Shown piece by piece: positions 18,540 through 31,674 of a stretch of 64,000 bases of DNA (position 1 is the first letter of the stretch; each line of letters opens with the position of its first letter). The stretch comes from Hanleya hanleyi. Lineage: Eukaryota > Mollusca > Polyplacophora > Lepidopleurida > Hanleyidae. The position numbers and the translations under genes were made by a program. The notes beneath the pieces were generated by a model. The model was not told the DNA's origin. It did not search any database and was given only the letters and a program-made list of their open reading frames with translations. The stretch lies in NCBI GenBank assembly GCA_036873755.1, contig JAVTVY010036974.1, positions 1 through 64,000 on the forward strand. The letters run 5' to 3'.

Positions 18540-19280
18540 TAATACAGACCCCTATTGTAGGGGTAAAGTCCGTATTCCGCTTTTTATAATTTCGGGAAAA
18601 AATTCTAATTTTACATGCACCCATCCCATTCCATTGACTTGATAGGCAGGTCCCAATAAGCCCGGGGACCGATATTAGCCCTTTTGGCTAGGGTTGATAG
18701 GTGTTTTCCCCTATTTTAGGGGTAAAGTCCGTATTCCGCTTTTTATAGTTTCGGGAAAAAATCCTAATTTTACACGCACCCACCCCATTGACTTGATAGG
18801 CAGGTCCCAATAAGCCCGGGGACCGATATTAGCCCTTTTGACTAGGGTTGATAGGTGTTTTCCCCTATTTTAGGGGTAAAGTCCGTGTTCCGCTTTTTAT
18901 AGTTTCGGAAAAAAATCCTAATTTTACATGCACCCACCCATGACTGGATGCCCCTTCACGAATGCTTCACTTTGATACCTCACTCGACCCAATCGGACCA
19001 TGCGGCGTATTTCAAGTCTAGGGACTACTTTTTCTCCGCGGAAGCTTTTTCCCGCGACCGCATCACCACCAGACCGCATCACCGCGGAAGAATAATCTGA
19101 CCTCCGTGACATCTTCGGTCACCTCCGTGTACGACATTGTGGGAAAAACCCCACAGACAGGTCAGTACATGCCTTGATCACGTGATCGCCACGTGACCAC
19201 CCCCTTAAATTTTACCCGGGGGAACAAATAAGTAGGTCAATGCGCGTTTAAATCACGGCTCCCTACTACTCACCTCTATG
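18540..19280. repeat. Outer flank of P1 with 175-bp tandem repeats
   Basis: Bases 18,545-18,945 hold about 2.3 copies of a unit of about 155-175 bp with 'aggggtaaagtccgt', 'ccgctttttatagtttcgg' and 'aagcccggggaccgatatta'. A stretch rich in CGCGG and ACCGCATCACC follows to 19,120, then 'aagtaggtcaatg'. The same series occurs in reverse at 61,050-61,560 and in part at 47,100-47,290. It may be the true outer terminus of the P1 family. No genes. Confidence 0.65.
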
Positions 19281-19814
19281 TCCATACACGGCATTGTTGA
19301 CCTTTGTACTAGACAACACGAATACATAATGACGTCTCTCTATGTAATTGAGTCCAGGTACATGAAACAACTGTACTGGAGTTTTATATGGAGAGAATTA
19401 CAAAGTTATTTCAAGCGTGATATATCATCGATATCACGGAGAAATAGTAGTCATTTTGTAGAGTTCTGTTTGTTCTACACGATGCAAAAACGAAAATTTG
19501 TGCAGAGTTAACTGCTGATTATTGACAAGCTCCAAAGTAGACGACTAATTAAAATGGACAGACTTTAGTATGAACGTCCCATACCTCAGTAATACGTCAC
19601 AATAGATCGACCAGGTCGGAGCGCGACAATAGATTAGCAAAGAGCAACGCTGAAGGGGGAAAAAATCCATCTCGGAATTTGAATGCTTCGGGTAGTCCGA
19701 TCTATCAAGGCTACTTTGAAGTATGAACGGAGAAATCGGCCTGTGCACGACGATGAGCTCAATTAGATTGCATGTTTATTTGTATCGCAGCAAATTGTGG
19801 AAGAAAAAAAAATT
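19281..19814. other. No recognisable gene
   Basis: Only short frames without family resemblance occur here, and no repeat structure is obvious. Confidence 0.5.
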
Positions 19815-21125
19815 ACAGTGAAACCTGTAAATACCGACACCTGGATAAACCGACCACACTTTAAATATCGACATTATCCAGAACTCCCAATACTTAAAGG
19901 ACCAGGTATGTTTAGGTGGGTAAATGGCCCCAGAACAGGTGCGGTAGAAGTGCCAAAAATAAAATATTACAAATATAAAAAATTGTTCAGTTGGCATGAA
20001 GTTCACTATTATATTGTATACCGGTACTCAGAAAATGTTCAAGGCACGGAGTCTCATCAATCTCGAATAACAGGGCCGTGAAATACTGCATTCGTGCAAA
20101 GTCGCCGATTTTGAGGCGAAAACACCTCATATTTCTATACACACATGAAGATAAACGATAATCAGAACCAGCTTGATACAGCATACTCGCTGTTCAAATA
20201 CGTAGTAGTAAACCAAATCTGGTTCTGGTTATCGTTTATCTTCATATGTTTACAGAGAACAATAGGAATTGTTTTCACCCCAAAATCAAATACTTTGCAC
20301 AAATTCACTACTTTACGGCCCTGTTACTCGAGAATCATGAGACTCAGTGCCTTGAATTTTTTATAAGCATACAATATAATATTGTACTCTATGCCAATTG
20401 AACAATTTCTTGTAGTGGAAGAATTTCATTATGGTACTCTGTATTGCACCTGACCTGGGGCCATTCTCCCATCTAAAGATACAAGGTCCTTTAACCCTAT
20501 CTGGCCTGGGCTTTTTGGGACGTATCCTGGCCTTGGGGGGGAGGGGGGGGGGTCGAAATGGCCTCCCCCTAATTATTGTTCTTACCCCTTGAGCCAGGGG
20601 GCTGAAACTTACCACACTATACCCTTGGTCCAAGATCTACCAGAAAATGTAAAAAAAAAATCCAAGATGGCCACTTTGATGACGTTTCAGTGACGTCATT
20701 TTCAAAAACGGCATTTTTTGGTCGATTTTTCGGTCGGATTTCCCGAATTTTTATTTATGCAATTTCTCCGCAAAACTTCATGATAAATTAGTAAATATTA
20801 GTATATTATTCGCGGAAAAGCAGAAATTTTGAAGAAATATGACAAAAACATCACTTTTCTGGTACCCCACGTGGCCGCCATCTTGAATTTACCCATGACC
20901 CTCAACTAGGGTTGATCATGCAGATGGGCTCAAAATGACCCCAATATAATAAACCATAAAGTCCATTTTTTTGTCATTCCGGAGATAGCGCAGAAAGTTG
21001 CCCCTCCCCCAAAGGCCAGGTAGGGTTAAAGTATTTTGATAAACCAGAACCCTTTACAGACCAACACTATAATCTGGTCTCAAGCATGGTCTGTTCAACG
21101 TTTCCCCGTACTTGATTGATGTTTT
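19815..21125. mobile_element. Foldback element interrupted by a MITE
   Basis: The arms are inverted copies: 'cctgtaaataccgac', 'aaaggaccaggta', 'gtaaatggccccag' and 'gttcagttggcat' on the left return in reverse near 20,400-20,490 and 21,030-21,100. A second inverted pair ('tgaagataaacgataa' and its complement near 20,225) sits in the middle, so the transcript would fold into a long hairpin. The left end resembles pogo/Tigger-type MITEs. A TTAA-flanked MITE splits the right arm. No coding sequence. Confidence 0.65.
20491..21029. mobile_element. TTAA-flanked MITE, copy 1 (piggyBac-like)
   Basis: The element starts TTAACCCTATCTGGCCT and ends AGGCCAGGTAGGGTTAA. These are 13-bp inverted repeats beginning CCCTA, inside a duplicated TTAA target, as expected for piggyBac-mobilised elements. 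The interior (539 bp in all) has 'aaaacggcattttttggtcg' and 'gccgccatcttgaatttacc', also found at 38.05-38.61 kb and 63.14-63.71 kb. No transposase is present. Confidence 0.8.
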
Positions 21126-24100
21126 TAAATCTACATTTTCGCTTCCCTATTCTGCCACTCTCTGAAAGGTTCCATTCTGTCCTCTGTTACTTAAGAGGAA
21201 AGTTAATATCGAACATGGTTCCGGGTAGAACAAAACCCCCTCCTCTTTAGAATTGTGTAACCAGGTTGGTTGTGAATGGACAACATTAGGATTTGTTCCC
21301 TTGGTTTTATGTTGAGTTATATGTTTAATCTACGTATTTTGTTAGGTACTGCTGCATGTGTAAATGTTTCCTGGTATTTATTAAATTTGCAACTTCAATA
21401 AAGCCTCAAGATTTCGGGTGGAAACTTGACACAAACACTTCCATTGCCTTTTCTTCTCTGTGGCGTCAGGACATTTTGGCAGGCGACATCTCGGCCCACA
21501 ACATGTCGACAGTAAGTGGAGCGTACAACATTTCGGCAGTCAGTTTTTATTTATTGTTAATTCTACCTTTGACACTGAATTTAAACTTCTATTATAGATA
21601 GAACAAAAAAATGCTTACATGTAAGTGATTTATTATTCACCTTCTAAAACGTACACCTCAAGTGCAGCATGGAATGTGCATTGTCTATCTGTAATTAAAA
21701 AAACTGATTTTAATGGGTATTATTTCAATTCATTTAAAAAGTACCTTAAAGAGTCACCTTGAGGTAGGCACAAAATTGGCATGTTTGTTTGTTTGAAATT
21801 GTAGTTTAAGGGCCGCTTCTCATACGAATTTCGTGGTCCATTACCCTCCGTTGCCGACTGTATATGCTGCGTGCCTTAGCTGATATCATTAATATAAGCA
21901 CCAAGCTTATTTATCCACTGTTTTCAGGGCAGTGGCCCATCCACACAATGCTTTATTTGAATTTCGTTATACATTTCTTGTTGTTCATCAGATATGGTTA
22001 CAAGCGCTATGTTTTCAAATAAATAACAAAAATGATGGTGAAGAGAGATATCACAAGAGAGAATGGTTTGTCATTTAAGTTATTCTAGTAAATACTCTTC
22101 GCGTGGTTGATTCTTTGTCTTTGTATCCCTCTCGTACACAAAGCCGTCCAGAAAAAAGACTGGCAAAATTGCGGGGGATTCCAGAAATCTGTATCTGTGA
22201 ATATCAGGGCACAGGATGGCAGGCTATACGTCCAATTTATGGGTAAGTCGACGAATCAAATTTCTTGTTAGATACCGGGTCTGGGTCGGATTCTTTCGGG
22301 GTCGATATTCCTGTGTCTGGACGTTCTTTTTCCAGGGTCATCGTCAATTTGAGTCGTCTCAGTCTAGGCTGCTTTTGGTCGGGCCTGTCCGTGTTCATCA
22401 GTGATGTAATAATAATGATAATACATTTTATTTAAAAATATACCTCGATAGAATCCGATAGGCCACAGACCTCTTTTCATCGGCGTCGAGGAAGATATTA
22501 GATATGTACAATAACAAAGCAAACATAGCTTTTAAATAATAGTGGAATTTTCAAGTAAAAATTTGGATAGAAAGTGTTTATAACAAGCCGATTTAAATGA
22601 AGTCAGGGAAGCGCAGCTTCTCACTGATAATGGAAGGTCGCTAAACAGTTTTGGATCATTTAACTTAAAAGATTTCTTAAAAAGTTCTGTCCTTGCAAGG
22701 GGAACTTTTAAAAGCAGACCTTGGTCAGATGACCGTAGGCATAACTAAACAAGTGAGAAATGACTACATTGTAGTCAAAACCTGCGGCAGTGGCAATAAT
22801 ACACTGAAAGGCATATCAGCGAAGGTAGTGGTAATTGTAGAAAGAAGCGCCATCTGCCAGTGTTTTCATGCCAAGGGAAGTAATTTTCAACTTCTAACCC
22901 ACAATTGTAGGAATTGCGTAATGGGTCTGATACCATATATATATGTTTCTGCATTTACGTGTGCTATCATCTGCAAACTGAATACCTTGACACTCCTTTC
23001 CATGCAGCAAGTCAATACCAAGACATGGTTTGCTCCTTCTTAATAAATGATTACCTATTTAATTCTTAGGAAATATTACCTTTTCGAAGGTTGCTAATTT
23101 TATTGAATTCTTTATTTAAAAATCAAATTCTGCAAATAAGAAACATTTCTAGTCAGTATCTATGAATATCTCCCTATACTCAATTCGCGAATATGTTTGT
23201 CACTAAATCATTCCGAAGGTGATTTAAATGCGAAATGTCAGGGCTAGTTCACTAAACGAGGTCTGTGTGTAAGAGAATGATGTCGAATTGTCGGTATTAT
23301 CTTTTGGTACATCAAATTATTGCATTCACGAAAATGGCTGCCATGTTAAAGTCAATATGAAAGGTATCTAAGTATCAAAATCAAACTCAAAAATCACTCC
23401 AGGAAATCAAGGCTCTAGCTTTTGACAACGAGGTCAAATAGATTGCTTTTATGGTCAGTATCTGCTAATATATGACGTAATTCCATTCGTAAAACTGATT
23501 GACAAAGTAACGAAAATTGTGAAGTGTAGAACCAGTAAATTCTAGCAGAAATGGGCTCTGACTTGAGAGAATGATGTCAAATGCAATATGTTTCTGCCCA
23601 TTATCTGCTGATACACATAAGTATTGAATTTACGGGAGTGAATCTAAAGGGATTCTGAGTGCCGAAGAGGACGGGAACATCAATACCAGCGAAGCAAGGC
23701 CCTGGCTTGCGAGAATGAGGATAGAGAGGCCGTGTTCCGAAAGAGGATCATTCAAAATAGCTATGTGCCAAATTTCATGCTTGTAACCGAAAGTGCACAA
23801 TAAAAACTGCACAACTATGATGTATTGTTCGCTCACAGGGTTGTCTAACTCATTAAATACAAAATAGTGATTTCTGTATTATAAAACCAGTTGCGCATAA
23901 AGTCAGCTTTGAGTATTATCAATATTATCGGTTTCGCTAAGACAGTAAGTGCCAATCCAGGGATTGGAGGGTCATTGTTTCGATTCCCACAGAGGGTTAA
24001 ATTATTCTTCCTTTCAAAATATATTTTTATATATGCGAATTGCTTGGGGGGTAAAGTTAAACATGATACCAAATGGTCATATCTATATAAGTTAAACATC

Positions 24101-25284
24101 TTTATTCGGCGAAAGTTGGTGAGTTGTTCCCTAACTTCTGAAACGTAATTGTTGCGTTTGTTTTTATGATGCATGGTCTATAATTTGATACCAAGTATTA
24201 TTCAATGTTAATCATAATGACAATGCGTTGCTTGTCTAATTCGTCACCAATTTGTGAATTATCTAGATTGGGTAGATAAAATGATTACTAGAAGTATTGA
24301 ACTTATTTTTCTACTTACTAAGACAGTCGCCTATGACTGTATGCAAATTAGCCGAACCACTGACACGGTTGCGGCTCATCTTCCTTGGTATATAAGCAAT
24401 TCAAGGATCTTAAAGTGTATATACATGTACATACTGTTCAGTGAAAATGGTAATATCTGAATACATTGACTGATGTGTCGATCGACAGCTTTTAAGCGAT
24501 TGAAGTTTCCTATGTGTTGACGTAAGAGAATTGATGTCTGAACGGAAATCAACGAAGCAATAATTCATTCCACCGAATATAGTTGCAAATGAATTCCAAC
24601 GTGCCTGAAGACAGGGTTGTCATGTGAGATCGGAGGTTGAAAAGAAAAGCGTGGCAGAGATCACACTCTCTTAGCGCATGCGTATTTCAAAAAGTCACAA
24701 GAAGAACAAGAACAACAATGCAAGCCTCCCGTAGACCTGCGTGCCGCAGGTAAAAATAGTACAGAAGAGAGTTTGTAGAAATTGTGTTTCTCCCTATCGG
24801 TAAATGGGGAGAGGGTAGCGGAATAGCACCACTAAACCTTGAAATATAATCATCACACAAACAGGTGACATGTGTTCACGCATTTATACTATAACTAGCT
24901 GTAGATGAATCAATAGATTAATTACGTAGACAACTCAACGATTAAGCAAATAAATAAATTAATTAATGAATAGCGATTATCATTATTCGGTGTAGCCTCG
25001 AGTTTGCTGCCCCTGATTGAATTCACTTGTTCCTAGTCCTATCGTCATATCAATTTGTTTTCTCTCTCTCATCAGTTTTAGCAGTTTAACTGCTCTTTCA
25101 TTTCCTGCGATATCGACATGGGCTATATCAGAGAAAGATCAATACACAAAACCCTAATTTCTCTGGCTAAATCTTTGATTTGTTGAATTAGATCGGGTCT
25201 ACTTTGGAATTCTTAATTAGGCATCCCTATGGATGCCTTATGTGTTTGTCAGTTTCTTCTTTCTTCGCGGGTGGTTGGGTGGGT
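21126..25284. other. No recognisable gene
   Basis: This is a long AT-rich stretch. The longest frames (116 codons at 22,693-23,043 plus, 109 codons at 23,845-24,174 minus) lack recognisable domains and have the composition of the surrounding DNA. I see no supported RNA gene or repeat boundary. Confidence 0.5.
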
Positions 25285-25590
25285 TCAGGTTACTGTTGCT
25301 TCAATGCATTTTGCTGAGAAGCAACAGGAACTTGAATATGTGATGTCTAGCACTGTAATATCACTTGTCTTTATTGCACCATGTAAGCGTCCTGTCTGTG
25401 TCTTGTGCGCTGTCCTCAGTGTTTTATAGGGTGGATGGAGGGTGTCTGGTTCCATGCTGCTTCAAAGATTCTTCTTTGAAGTAGCAGGAACACAACTGGG
25501 CTGGGTGGTGCTTAGTTGGTTCGTCGTGATATAGCTGAAATATTGTTGAAAGCGACGTTAAATTCTATTCACTCACTCACTTCTTCTTTC
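25285..25590 (+). mobile_element. SINE-like repeat, copy 1
   Basis: This region and the reverse complement of 30,240-30,552 align over their length. Shared landmarks are 'tgcttcaatgcattttgctg', 'cttgtctttattgca', 'gtttatagggtgga' and a tail of 'gaaatattgttgaaag' plus 'gacgtta'. This copy ends in tcactcactcac. Length and microsatellite tail suit a SINE; an A/B-box head is not convincing. The family looks molluscan to me, from memory. Confidence 0.65.
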
Positions 25591-26269
25591 TTCTGCTTCT
25601 TCCGCTTCTTCTTTTCCCCACTTTTCTTTTCCGTCGGATAACTTATGAATGCCTTTGTCAATCAACTTTAAATTTGTGGTGCATATTGGTCCTGACTTGG
25701 GGAAGACACCTATTGTTTTTCAGCAACCGGGAAGTGAGTTTTTATCTACAAATCCCCTTATATGCAAATTTCTCTTTTGTTTAATCTTTTCCGTTGGATA
25801 ACTTCCGAATGCCTTCGTCAATTAACTTCAAATTTGTTGTGCATATTGCTGCTGTCTAGGGGAAGACATCTATTGTTTTTAAAGCTCTGTCCGAGACTGG
25901 ATACTTGTGTTTTATCTACAATTTTTGTTATATGTAAATTTTCCATCTGGACCATATTGAAGTGGCTGCCTCTGTTTGGGTACCAATTTCATATTATCAT
26001 TTGCATAGATAGTACACTGGTGATTGGTTCACGGTTATGACTGTCAAAATAGTCTGAAACCATTTGCATCTAACGTACATTCAGTTCCTGGTTTACAGCC
26101 AATTCAATTGTGTACAGTATAGTGATTTTAGACCCTGGAACATGTACATGTATATACATTTCTCCCACAAATGAATTAAACAGAGACAGTGGTCTTGTAG
26201 ATTTTAAAGCCACTGACATAGATACATTTATTCAAGAACATCTCGATGCCAAATCTAGGTAGGAGGTAC

Positions 26270-28200
26270 AGGTAACAAGACCATGTGATTGTTGTTGTTT
26301 TTTGTGTTGATCCACTTATAGGTGGCGACACCTGCAGGGCAAGGTCAAATTTAATTTCCGGACAATGCTTTTTGAAAAACTGAACAGATTTTTGTCGGGA
26401 AAAAAGTTGTTTTGGACTTAGAAAATTGTTCCTGTCCACGCTATGTCTCCTGACCGACACCCTCCGCACCCCCACCCCCCCACTCTCATATATATGGGGG
26501 ATTATATGATGCTTCAACCAATGCACTACCCTTGGGACACCAAATGTTACACAGCTTCTCAGCCTCATGTGATACTAACCTACCTAAGGTATGAGATGCA
26601 GTGTACATTGTTTATACACACACACACATGCCGAATCACCTATAATATATTCCTCTATGGTAATTAGTAATAGGTTGATGACATTATTTTATTTCAGAAG
26701 TACAATATGAAATAACCGGCGGGGGTTATACGTGTCGCCTTAAATTTCCTTCAATCCTGTTATCAAATCATTCTATTCCACATCATATGATTGACCATAA
26801 ATCTTTTGCAGGAACAGGCTTATTTCAGAAGTATAAATTTAATATGAAATAAATGGCGAAGGAATCTCCGCAGTACCGAACCCTTGTTAGTTTTGAATTT
26901 TGTCTCGACTTAAACGAAGGACACCATTTCCTTCAATTTTGCTATCAAACAATTGTATTTCGCTTCATATGATTTACCCTAAAGCTTTTGCATGAACCAT
27001 TTGTGTCCACTCTTGTAACTCACTATATTAATTAAAACTGAGTTCCTACAGTTAGGGCGCACACTGTGCATATGAACAATTCACTGAATTGAATTGAATT
27101 CAGCCTTGTGATTCTTCAGACGGACAGATGATGGCATGCAGGTGTCAGTGATGTTGTTTCATGCGCAAGGAGCACATCTACCACTACCCTCGAGAAGAGC
27201 ATGTCCACTTCCCCGGGGCGCCGAGCCCCACCCTCTATCTCCAAAACTAGCCCGACGTATTGCGTTTGAGCATTTATGTATCCAATATATCTCGGCAGAC
27301 ATTTATGTCTAGTCTACAATATTGGTATGATTCTGCCACCGCTCAATGAATTGCAACCCCAAAAGAGCTCGATTTATCAGGCACAGACCCATGTTTTCGA
27401 AGTTGGTAAGTGGGCCCCTTGCCTAAAGATCTTGCTTGAAAATGTTTCCCGTGTCAATCCGCCTCTAGATAGCGCCACTTGGAGGCCAAGTTAATTTGCA
27501 TTTCCAAACAATCACTTTTGAAAACCTTAAGAATTCTTTCCAAACTTGGTGTGTGGGTACTGACAAGATCTGACTTGATATTGTTTATCGTGTCGATTCG
27601 TGTATAGGTGGCGCCACCTGAAGGCTAAGTTAAAAGTGTTTCCAGACAATAACTTTTGAGAACCTGGACCGATTCTTTCCAAATATGGTTTGTGGGTACC
27701 TCGCCTCAATATCTCGCTTGGCATTGTTTTTTTTGTGCCGATTCACGTATAGGCGGCGCCACCTGGGGTCCAATTTGAAATTATGTTTCCGGACAATAAC
27801 TTTTAAAAATTTGAATAGTTTCTTTTCACGTCTCGCTTGGGATTGTTTTTCATATTGACCTGCTTATAGGTGGCGCCACCTGTGAGCCAAGTTAACATTT
27901 TGGTAAAACTGAACAAATTCAGTTTTCTATTTGTCTCTATTTTTCTATTTTTTTCTATTTCTATTTGTCACGGGATCTTGCCTCAAGATCTCGGTTGTGA
28001 TTGTTTTTATGCCTATCTGCCTATACGTGGCGCCACCTGTGGGCCGATGTAAAATTGCATTTCTGGACAGTAACTGGTGAAGACATGAACGGATTCTTTG
28101 CAAATTTGGTATGTGGGCAGTGGGTATCTTCCTTCAAGTTATCTTTTGGAGATGTTTTTGTGCTGATTCGCCTATAGGTGGCGCCACGTGGGGTCATTTT
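26270..28200. repeat. Diverged tandem repeat with 'ataggtggcgccacctg'
   Basis: A unit of about 120-160 bp carrying 'ttccggacaataacttttga', 'gattctttccaa' and a conserved 'ataggtggcgccacctg' core recurs near 27,465, 27,605, 27,750, 27,868, 28,025 and 28,175. One outlying copy lies at 26,320. The core contains the palindrome GGTGGCGCCACC. The stretch 26,420-27,360 between the outlier and the array shows nothing recognisable. No gene. Confidence 0.65.
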
Positions 28201-28266
28201 AATATCGTTTTCCTAAGTTTTACGTTTTTACTCTCTTCACAAATAATGAATGTTTTCTTTACTTAA

Positions 28267-29426
28267 GGATAGCTGTCCCCTTAGAGGCAGTTTTTGCACC
28301 CCCGTGACAATTTGTCGTCTGTATCAATAAATATACAAGATAACCATAATAAACCATATATTTTATGAAAGCGTACATCATAGGGATTCCAGCTGTATTT
28401 GTATAACCGATGCTGCTACTGTGTAGAAAATATTCCAATTTTGAAAAAATAAAATGAAAACAATAGCGTCCATTTTTCAATTGAAATTTCATGAAAACTG
28501 TTGGTCTTGTTTCAACTTTGATGGTATACCTTGATAGGAGACAATTCGAACTAGTAAACCTTATCTCATTTTTTTAAACTTTTGCCTGGTTTTGTTTTTA
28601 CAGCTATTTTACTAAAATAAATTGAAAAACCGTACCATTTTACGGTCGTTTGTCTTAAAAGCTGAATAATTAAAAAACTAATCTGAACTTACAAAAACTG
28701 AGATATTGTTTACTAGAACACCTTATAAGTAACAAACATGCCAAATTTCAAAAGCGTAGCATGGATACTTTTCGAGAAATAAACGTTTAAATCTCGGATT
28801 TTGTACAAAAATGAAAGGCTAGAAATCGGGCAAAATGTGACCAGCTATACATCTGATGAATTAATCCAAATTTTTTGCTTGAATTCTGTTGTCAAATACA
28901 TTTTTAATCTGTCTAATGGGACCTACTCGAATTCCTGTTTATTCTGGATAACTAATACACTAACTTTTTTTTCATCAAGGCGTTTAAAGTCCAATTTAAG
29001 CTTAAAAAACTTGCTAAAACTTGTTCAGATGAGAATTGTTCACACCTTCACGGCGGGTGTCTGAGTAAAGTGTCACTGTTATAATTAGTAACAAAAATAC
29101 GGATGTTTGCATGGTTTTGATCAGAAGGGGGTAGATTAATGTAAATAAGTGGGACTAATAGATAGTTAGCTTACCAAAATACTGCGGAAATGAGTTTTGG
29201 AAAGGGAAATTTAACAGACAAAAATGATAGTAGCCAAGCCCAAGCTAAGGCAATCTGTTCAATTGTTCCAGTGCCTCGGAAAATAAATTTTTAATCCTAA
29301 TATAGAAGCACTTCTATTTATAATTTTGATTTAATTTTTTCACCAAATGTTAGAGGAAATAGTGAATATTTGAGTGAAGAAATAAAAAAAATGACCAATT
29401 TTGACCCTCTAAGGGGACAGCTATCC
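28267..29426. mobile_element. 1.16-kb TTAA-flanked MITE
   Basis: Perfect 21-bp inverted repeats (starting GGATAGCTGTCCCCTTAGAG) bound the element and are flanked on both sides by TTAA (28,263-28,266 and 29,427-29,430). The interior is AT-rich and non-coding. The ends differ from the 20,491 family, so this is a second TTAA-targeting family, probably also piggyBac-mobilised. Confidence 0.85.
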
Positions 29427-29430
29427 TTAA

Positions 29431-30239
29431 CATGCAAAAGGGATACCTCCTCGATCGAATTCGATCGACTGCATCTAGTTTTTAATGGAGATTAATGCAC
29501 TCAAACACAACTAAACGAATCGGTCTGTTTTCTATTAGATTGGCAGGTAATGAACTGTATTACCCTCAGGCATAAAAAACAATTATTTGTTCTTTATGCC
29601 TGAGGATACAATACAGAACAGCATAAATACATGTACTGTTTGTGACATTGTTAACTAGTTCATCTGCATGTATGAAACTAACATCAAACATTGCTCCTTA
29701 TATGTAAATATCTGCTAATAATATATCACACACTTATGAACATGGAAATTATGTCTGTTCTACATGGATAGATTTTATTATCTTAAAATCAATATCAAAG
29801 GTGTAAAATTGACTGCCAGAAAAAAATGTCGCGAGCCGAAATGTCGCCTTAGTAGATCAAAATCAATAGGATTCCATGGCTAGTTAACCAGGATAAAATT
29901 GTAATGCTTGTTTCTTTAAAAAAAAACGTGATGAAAAGAATGGGCTGGTATTTTTTTTTCTAAAAAAGATGGCAGAATCCAAAATGGCCCCCAAAAATCT
30001 ATAAAATGTGGGTATAAGACCATGTTAAGACGGATGTTAAAGCGAGTCCACACGCGTTTGGGCGCTAACACGGACGTCGAGGGGCCTTTAAATAACGCAT
30101 GAATACTTAACCCAAATCCATGCGTTAAAATTGGCGTTGAGGGGCGTTATTTGGCTACAAGGAATTGGTGTAAATTCCATGAAATATCACCTGAACATTC
30201 AGACTAATTGGAGCTACTGAGCTGTGTCTATGGGGCGTT
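29431..30239. other. No recognisable gene
   Basis: AT-rich DNA. A short inverted pair around 29,560-29,610 ('accctcaggcataaa' with 'tttatgcctgagg') could form a small hairpin. Nothing else stands out. Confidence 0.5.
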
Positions 30240-30552
30240 AAGACCGCGAGTAAGCGAAGTTATAACGTCTCTTTCAACAATATTCCAGTCATATCGCGAC
30301 GAAGAAACAAGGCATCATCCATCCAAGTTGCGTTCCTGTTGCTTCAAAAAATCAAATCTTTGAAGCAACATGGAACCACACATCCGCCGTCCACCCTATA
30401 AACACAGCACACAAAACACAGACCGGACATAATGTAAATGTAAATGTAAGCACATTAGTGCAATAAAGACAAGTGGAATTACAGTGCTAGACACCACATT
30501 ATCAAATTCCCGTTGCTTCTCAGCAAAATGCATTGAAGCAACAGAAACCGAC
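30240..30552 (-). mobile_element. SINE-like repeat, copy 2 (inverted)
   Basis: This is the reverse complement of the repeat at 25,285-25,590, with several substitutions and a short insertion. It carries the same 'tgcttcaaaga' and 'gcaataaagacaagtgga' landmarks. The tail side ('cgagtaagcg') lies at the low-coordinate end. Confidence 0.65.
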
Positions 30553-31674
30553 GTTGATGGGCGTTAGCATGCTACAAGAGAGCACGTGATCTGACCAATC
30601 GGGGCTTCTGAGCTCTGTCTCTGGGATATGGAGATATTAAAATATAAGTCTTGTCCGTAATTCAATATTCAGTCCTCTTTCATTAAAGAATTTCGACGTC
30701 ATCAATCCAAAGACCTATTCCATATAACAGCATTAGCACCAAATTCAAACAAATACAATAATAGTATACATGAACATAACCTAGTTTCCTGCGAGTTAGA
30801 AGCCGTCAACAGTTTTCAATGATGCCGACAGGAAATCATGATGTTCCAAAAATATGAAGTTCATATCGCTGGTCGGTATTCTCAATCCATATGATTTGCG
30901 TTGTAAAGTCTAGAGAATGATGTATCTCAGTCACGCTTTGATTGTGACTGTTCATATGAACATCATGATGAGCTTGAAGTACATACGGAGCAGGCGTTAT
31001 CTTGTTAGGATCGCGGCTATTTCCCGAACTTCTAGGCGTGAAACCTGTGGAGTAGTATATAAATCATAACAAACAGATGGCACGCGTAGTTTACCTTTCC
31101 TTCTACCACTCGTCACACGACCATAGTCTCCCAAACCAGCCCACAAACTGTACATGTACGTCTGTATGGTTTTACACCGAAGGTCCAATGTCAATATCCA
31201 AACATCTACGCCACTTACGATACCCCCTCCCCCCCTATGAGCAGTCATCACCACAACCCTCCAAATCCAACCGCATCCGTGATTAGACTAGTACCCATCC
31301 ACTGCGCATGACCGCTATCACTAAGCCTAGTGGACCAGCACCTAATAATGTAGACTGGATGAGTCTCTATTTCATATGTACTATTTAATAATAATAAAAT
31401 GATCTTTAATAAATATATAAGTTTGATAAATATATAAATAGAATGAAAAAAAAAAAAAATGAAAAAATTATTTTTAAAATAGAGACTGGCCGATTTGATG
31501 GGTTTCGTCGTGTAAAGATTCCATCTGGAGGCGTGGTTAGTCTGGACGATTGACATGTTTTTACCTTCGGTCGCAACATTTGTATCAATTTCATTCTAAC
31601 GCCATACTGTGACGTCTCGGCGGTAACGTCATTCCCATTGTTGAGGTCACCGGTAGTAACGTCATTCTCATTGT
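30553..31674. other. No recognisable gene
   Basis: Only short frames are present. The stretch includes a poly(A) run at 31,446-31,458. I cannot support any gene. Confidence 0.5.

Noticed and set aside
22693..23043. 116-codon plus-strand frame
   Set aside because: No recognisable domain and no supporting promoter or copy; probably chance.
23920..24010. Possible tRNA-like B box (gtttcgattccca)
   Set aside because: No matching A box at the right distance and no cloverleaf could be drawn.
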